From Neobacillus muris (GTDB lineage: Bacteria > Bacillota > Bacilli > Bacillales > Cytobacillaceae): 64,000 bases of DNA. The first letter of the stretch is position 1, and the number at the start of each line of letters is the position of its first letter. The stretch is from the NCBI RefSeq assembly GCF_943193175.1, contig NZ_CALPDF010000001.1, positions 124,001 to 188,000 on the forward strand. The letters run 5' to 3'. Below are positions 59,038-64,000 of the stretch, piece by piece. Under the pieces are notes generated by a model. The model did no database searches. It saw only the letters and a program-made list of their open reading frames with translations, and was not told the DNA's origin. The translations under genes and the position numbers were made by a program.

Positions 59038-60636
59038 CTATCTTACTGGTATCGTCACTGGCAGCCTGCCTGTCACTTCTTCCATGCCGTATATTGCTTT
59101 GGAGGCCATTTTAAGAGCGGGATATGGGAATTCGTAGGTACAAATATACCCATGGACATCAGGCAAATACGCCAAATCATACGGACTTCTTGTCGCCACA
59201 ACGACAACCGGCACGCCTGTTCCGTACAGTTTTTCCACCAGCTTGACTTGAGCATCGCCCGGCTTGGCAGTTAAGGTGCCGATGAGGATGACGTCAAAAT
59301 CCTTGGCTTTCACGGCTGCCGCTTCGATTTCTTCGTCTGTTGCCGGATTGGATAGCTCAATAACTTCCGCTTCAGGATCAATTTCCCGGATGGCCCGGCC
59401 AAGGTGCATCGAAGAGTAGCGCTGATCCTCCACTTGCATGGTGTATTTATTTTCTGAATAAACAACGAGGACTTTTTGGCCGTCGCTTGGCTGCAACGGC
59501 AAAATCTTATTATTTTTCACAATGGTGATTCCTTGCCGATAAATCTCGTCAGCCAATTGCCCATGCTCGCTGCAGCCAACTACGGAAGGAACGGGCGCCT
59601 CCTTTTCCAAGTTCAGCTCATCCCAACGAATATATTGATCCTTTAATCTTTCAACACGTTTTCCCGCCGCCTCAATGACCGCTTCGTCGATATCTCCTGC
59701 TTCCACTGCCGCGGCAATCGCATCGATGGTGGCCTTCTGCAGATGGTGCAGATGAGAAACCATGACCAGATCCACCCCCGCCTTGATCGCTGCCACACCG
59801 CCGGCTGCGGTTCCGATAGTATTGGCGATGGCATTCATTTCCATGCAATCAGTCGTGACAACCCCGTCAAAACCAAGCTGTTCCCGGAGAAGTCCCGTGA
59901 TAACCTTTTTCGATAAAGTGGCGGGCACTCCAGGTGTGCTCTCAATGGCAGGAAAATACACATGGGCGGACATAACGGTATCGGCACCTGCTTGAATGCT
60001 TTCAATAAAAGGCTTTAATTCAACCTTCTGCAGCCTTTCCATATCATGTGAAATGACCGGAAGATCGAGATGCGAATCGACATTGGTATCCCCGTGGCCC
60101 GGAAAATGCTTTAAGGTGGTAATTACGCCAGCATCCTGCATGCCTTTCATTGCCATTTTTCCAAATAGGCTGACCTTTCCGGGCGACTCGCCAAACGACC
60201 GGACCCCAATGACGGGATTTTCGGGATTATTATTCACATCAAGCACAGGTGCCAAATTCCAATTGATGCCCAAGGCTTTTAGCTCCTTTCCGGTAGCTAA
60301 GCCAGCCTGATAGGCGTTTTCTGGATGGTCTGTGGCACCCAGGAGCATAGCCCCGGGGAAGATCGTTGCCCCTTCGCCAAGCCGGCGGACCACTCCGTTT
60401 TCCTGGTCGATGCAAATCAGGAGCGGCCGTTGATGCCCTGCATTCTTTGCTTCTGCTTGCAGCTCATTTGTCAGATTTAAGATTTCTTGAGGGGTTCCAA
60501 TGTTCCGTCCAAACAGGATGATCCCTCCAACATGGTGTTCCCTGATCAATTCTTTGATTTCTTCAGAAGCAGTTGTTCCTTTAAAACCCACGACCAACAA
60601 CTGTCCGATTCTTTTGCGCAATTCACTGCTATTCAA
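59038..60636 (-). CDS. nagZ: Beta-N-acetylglucosaminidase NagZ (GH3), cytoplasmic form
   Basis: The 532-residue protein is a GH3 glycosidase. The catalytic loop KHFPGHGDTNVDSHLDLP carries the acid/base His-Asp dyad, and TTDCMEMNAI holds the nucleophile Asp (about 260). The C-terminal 180 residues are the second GH3 domain. NagZ removes GlcNAc from the non-reducing end of muropeptides. The B. subtilis homologue is a secreted, longer protein. This one opens MNSSELRKRIGQLLVVGFKG, with no signal, so it is cytoplasmic. The TTG start follows AAGGAGG. It is followed by anmK after about 96 bases. Confidence 0.92.
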   Translation of the reverse strand: MNSSELRKRIGQLLVVGFKGTTASEEIKELIREHHVGGIILFGRNIGTPQEILNLTNELQAEAKNAGHQRPLLICIDQENGVVRRLGEGATIFPGAMLLGATDHPENAYQAGLATGKELKALGINWNLAPVLDVNNNPENPVIGVRSFGESPGKVSLFGKMAMKGMQDAGVITTLKHFPGHGDTNVDSHLDLPVISHDMERLQKVELKPFIESIQAGADTVMSAHVYFPAIESTPGVPATLSKKVITGLLREQLGFDGVVTTDCMEMNAIANTIGTAAGGVAAIKAGVDLVMVSHLHHLQKATIDAIAAAVEAGDIDEAVIEAAGKRVERLKDQYIRWDELNLEKEAPVPSVVGCSEHGQLADEIYRQGITIVKNNKILPLQPSDGQKVLVVYSENKYTMQVEDQRYSSMHLGRAIREIDPEAEVIELSNPATDEEIEAAAVKAKDFDVILIGTLTAKPGDAQVKLVEKLYGTGVPVVVVATRSPYDLAYLPDVHGYICTYEFPYPALKMASKAIYGMEEVTGRLPVTIPVR

Positions 60637-60653
60637 AATTTGGCGCCTCCTTT

Positions 60654-61370
60654 TTAAAGATCAAACCCAGGAATGCTTGGTCCTCTTCTGATATTTGCTC
60701 CCGTAGGAAACTTTAATGTTTGGGCATAGGTGGTGCGATTCAGACAGCCTCGCATCGTCCCAAGTGCCTTATAATAGTCGTAATACCGGAAATCCTTTGA
60801 ATTCATGATGAACCAATATTGGGATAAGGCCTCGAGGTATGTATCAAATTCATCTGTCACATCCACATAAATATCGGGGATGTAGCCTTCCATGTCCTCC
60901 CAATTCTCACTGTGGAACATTCTCGTCAATGAATGCGGTTCAAGACCGTCCAGTTCAAAGCCAGGAAGAGCTGCCTTTAACCACGCTGCCTGAACAATTT
61001 TAGGGCAAAGCGCATGATCAGGGTGCATACTGTTTTCCCAATGGGTGATCACCACATTTGGTTTCAGCTTTCGGAACAAGGCCGCCACACGGGAAATGGT
61101 TTCGTCGTCATTCTTTAATTCCGCGTCCTTGTAATCAAGGGTAATGCTCTTAGCGCCCAAGACGGAGGCCGCCTTTTCCGCTTCTTTTATCTTTTGCTCA
61201 CGATATTCCTCTACACTTAAATCGGCAGGCGTACCTTTTTCACCGGCTGTTAAATGCAATAGTGTAACCTCATGTCCCGCCTTCGCATATTTATGGGCAA
61301 TTGCGCCCGCTTGAAGCTCCACGTCGCCGCAATGGGCCCCAACCAGCATAAGGTGAATTTTCTTTTCCAT
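60654..61370 (-). CDS. PIG-L family deacetylase-like protein with altered metal/base motif
   Basis: The protein of 238 residues has the PIG-L/LmbE fold: VGAHCGDVELQAGAIAHKY at the start (about 9), HWENSMHPDHALC (about 111) with the second metal His, and the middle Rossmann-like segments. In active PIG-L enzymes the first motif is AHPDDE, where the first Asp is the general base. Here it reads AHCGDVE, with Gly in that position. The zinc-binding His and second Asp remain. It may have altered or lost activity, or use another base. The ATG at 61370 has GGGGGG seven bases before it. The operon context suggests a role on amino sugars. Confidence 0.82.
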   Translation of the reverse strand: MEKKIHLMLVGAHCGDVELQAGAIAHKYAKAGHEVTLLHLTAGEKGTPADLSVEEYREQKIKEAEKAASVLGAKSITLDYKDAELKNDDETISRVAALFRKLKPNVVITHWENSMHPDHALCPKIVQAAWLKAALPGFELDGLEPHSLTRMFHSENWEDMEGYIPDIYVDVTDEFDTYLEALSQYWFIMNSKDFRYYDYYKALGTMRGCLNRTTYAQTLKFPTGANIRRGPSIPGFDL

Positions 61371-61387
61371 GTTATTTCCCCCCATGG

Positions 61388-62437
61388 TCAATTGAACTGT
61401 GACCGAATGATATTGTGCAATCTAGGACGAAGCCGGAGAATCGGATCCATTCTTCCGAAGTGCACCCGATTGGTCAGCAGAATGACATGCAGCCGAATCT
61501 CCGGGTCAAACCAGATGCTTGTTCCAGTAAAGCCTGTATGGCCGTAAGACGTTTTGGAAAAAAGGTCGCCGCAGCTCGAGTGGGTTGGGCTTTTTAAAAC
61601 CCAGCCCAGCCCCCGGAATTCATGACTGAAGGATGAATAGTTCATTCTGGCGATCTGCAAGGATGGCTTCGATAATATCCTGTTTCCGTTAAAAACGCCG
61701 TCATTTTCAATCATGGATGCGTAGTTTGCCAAATCATGGATGGTTGAGAACAATCCGGCATGACCGCTGATTCCGCCCATGCTTTCGGTATTTTCATCAT
61801 GGACAACTCCATGCTTATAATCGTTTAATTTGTTGCTGTATTCTGTTGCAGCATACCGTTCCCGCTCAAACTGGGGACAAAACCCCGTTTCCGTCATACC
61901 CAGTTGGTCGAACAGCTCTCTTTTCACATATTCTTCAAACAGTTCGCCTGTCACCGTTTCAATTAATTTGTATAGCGTAATGAACCCGAGGTCACTATAA
62001 ATCACCTTTTCGCCAATGCCTGCCACTAGCTGCTCATGATAAATCCGCTCCAAAATTTGTTCGGCAGTCAAATTCTCGCGAAAATATTCATAATGGGCAG
62101 CAAGGCCTGACGTGTGGGTTAATAGATGTTTGATGGTAATTTCCGATTTCCCGTTCCTCCCAAAATCAGGCAGGAAGCGGGCTACTTTATCATCAAGATG
62201 CCATATCCCTGCCTCCATTAGCTTCAGCACCATCGGCAGTGTGGCAATTACTTTTGTTAAGGAAGCCATATCGAACACCGTATTCCGCTGCATCGGCTCC
62301 TTTGAAGGATAAACGGTCCGATAGCCTACTGCTTCCTGCAGTAAGGTTTCACCTTGGCAGGAAACATGGATCACAGCTCCAGGAATATGCTCTTGATCGA
62401 TTTCATTTTGCAGAAAATCGAGAATTCGCTTGTTCAT
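61388..62437 (-). CDS. Beta-lactamase-fold serine hydrolase, AmiE-like
   Basis: About 349 residues belong to the class C beta-lactamase/esterase superfamily with the SxxK motif in FDMASLTKVIATLP (Ser about 60), the YxN-equivalent VIYSDLGFI (about 143) and a late HTGFTGTS region (about 310) in place of KTG. In B. subtilis the operon counterpart AmiE (YbbE) is an amidase that strips peptides from MurNAc. This protein lacks a signal peptide, unlike that one. The ATG follows AGGGAAG and overlaps nothing; murQ ends five bases upstream. The amidase role is inferred by position. Confidence 0.82.
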   Translation of the reverse strand: MNKRILDFLQNEIDQEHIPGAVIHVSCQGETLLQEAVGYRTVYPSKEPMQRNTVFDMASLTKVIATLPMVLKLMEAGIWHLDDKVARFLPDFGRNGKSEITIKHLLTHTSGLAAHYEYFRENLTAEQILERIYHEQLVAGIGEKVIYSDLGFITLYKLIETVTGELFEEYVKRELFDQLGMTETGFCPQFERERYAATEYSNKLNDYKHGVVHDENTESMGGISGHAGLFSTIHDLANYASMIENDGVFNGNRILSKPSLQIARMNYSSFSHEFRGLGWVLKSPTHSSCGDLFSKTSYGHTGFTGTSIWFDPEIRLHVILLTNRVHFGRMDPILRLRPRLHNIIRSQFN

Positions 62438-62441
62438 ATGG

Positions 62442-63365
62442 TTACTTCCCTTCTTTCGCCAGTTCAATTGCCCTCCGGGTAAAACCGTTTGCTTGTTCAA
62501 TGGCTTCATTTGCCCTTTCAACAGAAACTCCGCCCATCAGCATGACGATAGCCGGTTTCACCTTTTGATTGGTCAGCTTCAAAGCCTCTGCTGCTTCTTC
62601 ATACGCCACCCCGGTAATCTCCATCACAATCCGCTTCGCTCTCTCGACTAACTTTATATTACTGGCATGCAAATCCACCATAAGGTTGTCATATATTTTG
62701 CCAAGCTTTATCATCGTGGTGGTGGACAGCATATTTAAAATCATTTTTTGGGCAGTTGCCGACTTTAACCGTGTGGAGCCCGACAGAATCTCCGGTCCAA
62801 CGACCACTTCGATTTTATGGTCGGCATATTGGCTGATTTCTGCGTTCTGGTTGCAGGCTAACGATACGGTTACCGCCCCAAGGCTGCGGGCATATTCCAG
62901 AGCCCCAATGACATAGGGTGTCCGTCCGCTTGCTGCAATTCCAACGACTACATCGGATTTGGTGATGCCTTTCCTCTCCAGATCCTTTGCCCCATCTTCT
63001 CGGCAATCCTCAGCCCCTTCGACGGCTGTAAAAATGGCCGATTCTCCTCCGGCGATGATCGCCTGCACCAGCTCAGGAGGCGTACAAAAGGTCGGCGGGC
63101 ATTCAGCTGCATCCAGCACCCCAAGCCTTCCGCTTGTGCCGGCACCGACATAAAATAATCGGCCATTATTTTTTAGAGTGTGATAAATTGCTTCAATCGC
63201 CGCTTCAATTTGCGGCAAGGCTTTTTCGACCGCCTCGGCAACGGTACCGTCTTCCTTATTCATAAGGCTTATAATTTCAAGCGTTGAAAGCTGATCAATA
63301 TTACGTGACCGATCATTTCGCTGCTCGGTTGTTAAGCTAGTAATGTTCACATTCACATTCGACAC
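62442..63365 (-). CDS. murQ: N-acetylmuramic acid 6-phosphate etherase MurQ
   Basis: The 307-residue protein has a SIS domain with the MurQ signatures GRLFYVGAGTSGRLGVLDAAECPPTF, read as two parts (about 68-95), SGRTPYVIGAL (about 145) and VVGPEILSGSTRLKSATAQKMILNM (about 190). The catalytic Glu lies in AECPPT and the second in the GxEDxxEDG region (AEDCREDG). MurQ splits the lactyl ether of MurNAc-6P to GlcNAc-6P and lactate. The start is uncertain: GTG at 63365 is listed, but GTG at 63356 is better spaced from AAAGG. It follows an upstream sugar-kinase gene and small ORF. Confidence 0.94.
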   Translation of the reverse strand: MSNVNVNITSLTTEQRNDRSRNIDQLSTLEIISLMNKEDGTVAEAVEKALPQIEAAIEAIYHTLKNNGRLFYVGAGTSGRLGVLDAAECPPTFCTPPELVQAIIAGGESAIFTAVEGAEDCREDGAKDLERKGITKSDVVVGIAASGRTPYVIGALEYARSLGAVTVSLACNQNAEISQYADHKIEVVVGPEILSGSTRLKSATAQKMILNMLSTTTMIKLGKIYDNLMVDLHASNIKLVERAKRIVMEITGVAYEEAAEALKLTNQKVKPAIVMLMGGVSVERANEAIEQANGFTRRAIELAKEGK

Positions 63366-63413
63366 GCCTTTCCAATTGCTTTAGTGGAAACCTTTTTCGT
63401 TCTTAGAAAGGAT

Positions 63414-63427
63414 TACCATTCATGGTA
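63414..63427 (-). promoter_or_regulatory. Palindrome upstream of murQ, possible MurR site
   Basis: TACCAT-TC-ATGGTA is a perfect 6-bp-arm palindrome about 50 bases upstream of the murQ start. Its position fits an operator for MurR, but I know no consensus that proves it, and no clear promoter is seen. Confidence 0.45.
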
Positions 63428-63553
63428 GTATGGCTGAAACTCTTGCTATCTTAAAAAAAAAGAAGTAGCTGATTACCTGAGAGCTGATATGGGCCTAAGC
63501 CTAAAAAATAAAACGCTTCCATCCCCTTGTCCTCGCGGGAAGGGTCGGGCCAT

Positions 63554-63718
63554 TTACACCTGAATCCAATCAATCTCTTTATCTATTTGTATATTCCCCA
63601 GCGAAGCCGTTTTTTGTTTAAACTGCCCCTCTGCCATTGGAAATAGAGAACCAATTTTGGAATTCCATTGATACCTGAATTGTGGTACTCTTTGTATATC
63701 CTCTGGCATATATCGCAC
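63554..63718 (-). CDS. Small ORF between the kinase and murQ, family unknown
   Basis: A GTG at 63718 with AGGAG nine bases upstream opens 54 codons, reading MRYMPEDIQRVPQFRYQW (GTG as Met) and then NSKIGSLFPMAEGQFKQKT, ending IDKEIDWIQV. It is hydrophilic, with no TM or signal, and its composition is protein-like. A TATAAT near 63783 upstream is promoter-like. I do not recognise the family. It could be a remnant of a longer gene, since the frame is closed immediately upstream by a TAG. Confidence 0.45.
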   Translation of the reverse strand: MRYMPEDIQRVPQFRYQWNSKIGSLFPMAEGQFKQKTASLGNIQIDKEIDWIQV

Positions 63719-63848
63719 CTGAGGCAGCTCCTATTCCTCACAGCTTACTAGTCCATTCCGACTATTTCATTATATTTTCATTATACCAAGGTACCAGAAA
63801 AGATGAAATAAAAAATCAGAAAAATTTATTTATTTTTGTATTAATATT

Positions 63849-64000
63849 TTAATCAAGCTTTAATTTTTCTATGAAACTTGTTTCTATGACTTGACTGCTG
63901 CTGGACAATCCTGCAATGATTGCACCGCCTGCTGGTTCCATTACAGGCTTCACCAATTGGACATTGATGCTTTGTTCCTGAAGCCTCGACTGAATGAATG
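63849..64000 (-). CDS. BadF/BadG-type N-acetylamino-sugar kinase, C-terminal end only
   Basis: Fifty codons of the 3' end are visible, reading FIQSRLQEQSINVQLVKPVM, then EPAGGAIIAGLSSSSQVI and a stop at 63849. The VKPVMEPAGGAIIAGL stretch fits the C-terminus of BadF/BadG/BcrA/BcrD-type N-acetylglucosamine kinases, where a PxGGA motif closes the second half of the ASKHA fold. MurK of Clostridium belongs to this family and phosphorylates both MurNAc and GlcNAc. This gene would supply the kinase step before MurQ. The gene runs off the right edge, so the call rests on about 50 residues. Confidence 0.65.
   Translation of the reverse strand, partial: FIQSRLQEQSINVQLVKPVMEPAGGAIIAGLSSSSQVIETSFIEKLKLD

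Noticed and set aside
61388..62437. Calling the AmiE-like gene a beta-lactamase
   Set aside because: The SxxK fold is shared, but the position in the murein operon and the missing signal peptide argue for an intracellular amidase/esterase rather than an antibiotic-inactivating exported enzyme.
63430..63468. Short plus-strand frame MAETLAILKKKK upstream of murQ
   Set aside because: It stops after 12 codons; the continuation in the next frame would need a slip at an A-run and has no supporting context.
1..64000. CRISPR arrays, tRNA/rRNA genes, insertion sequences and phage genes
   Set aside because: No regularly spaced repeats, cloverleaf-type tRNA pattern, transposase or phage structural motifs were noticed on either strand; a tRNAscan/CRISPR search could overturn this.

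Overview
The window reads as a chromosome segment from an endospore-forming, low-GC Gram-positive bacterium of the Bacillaceae (Bacillus/Neobacillus-like). Supporting signs are a Spo0E-type phosphatase, a KinB-type sporulation kinase, sdpR-sdpI, TcyP, NamA, TagU, YvrJ and YfnB homologues, strong AGGAGG-type ribosome binding sites with frequent TTG/GTG starts, and many intrinsic terminators. No rRNA, tRNA, CRISPR, transposase or prophage genes were seen.

Layout. 0-5.6 kb: 5' part of a YfnB-type nucleotidase, a decayed short-chain dehydrogenase, a MerR regulator with an EamA exporter, and an RND efflux pump. 5.9-13.8 kb: a leftward five-gene operon (PLP Cys/Met-type enzyme, APC permease, glutamine-synthetase-like ligase, amidohydrolase, PuuD-type glutamine amidotransferase) opposite a PucR regulator; it looks like a gamma-glutamylation route for an amine or amino compound. 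13.9-22.8 kb: a GH13 alpha-glucosidase, a MerR/carboxymuconolactone decarboxylase pair, a 1368-residue secreted phosphodiester-glycosidase/phosphatase fusion, a truncated VOC gene, and YdeI and DUF4230 proteins. 22.9-32.1 kb: NamA, a membrane PAS-GGDEF diguanylate cyclase, pyruvate oxidase, phosphoglycerate mutase, carboxylesterase and an LCP ligase. 32.2-38.9 kb: a c-di-GMP-I riboswitch with terminator in front of a response regulator that lacks its phospho-acceptor Asp, an MFS exporter, ArsR/SRPBCC, Spo0E-like and YvrJ small proteins, and a STAS-like/FabH-like pair. 39.0-51.1 kb: two GntR (YtrA-type) ABC modules, TcyP, PrsW, sdpRI, an amino-acid permease, a KinB-type kinase and a DUF456 protein.

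51.2-64.0 kb is the most coherent system: a leftward murein-sugar (muropeptide) salvage cluster. In transcription order it holds a BadF/BadG-type kinase (MurK/NagK-like, cut by the right edge), a small ORF, murQ, an AmiE-like serine hydrolase, a PIG-L deacetylase-like protein, nagZ, anmK, a CUT1-type ABC importer (lipoprotein plus two permeases, no ATPase), namZ, a tandem GNAT acetyltransferase and murR. NagZ, NamZ and the AmiE-like protein all lack signal peptides here, so the cluster appears built to import fragments intact and dismantle them in the cytoplasm to GlcNAc-6-phosphate. Most calls rest on recognition of conserved motifs in the translated sequence; no database search was run.
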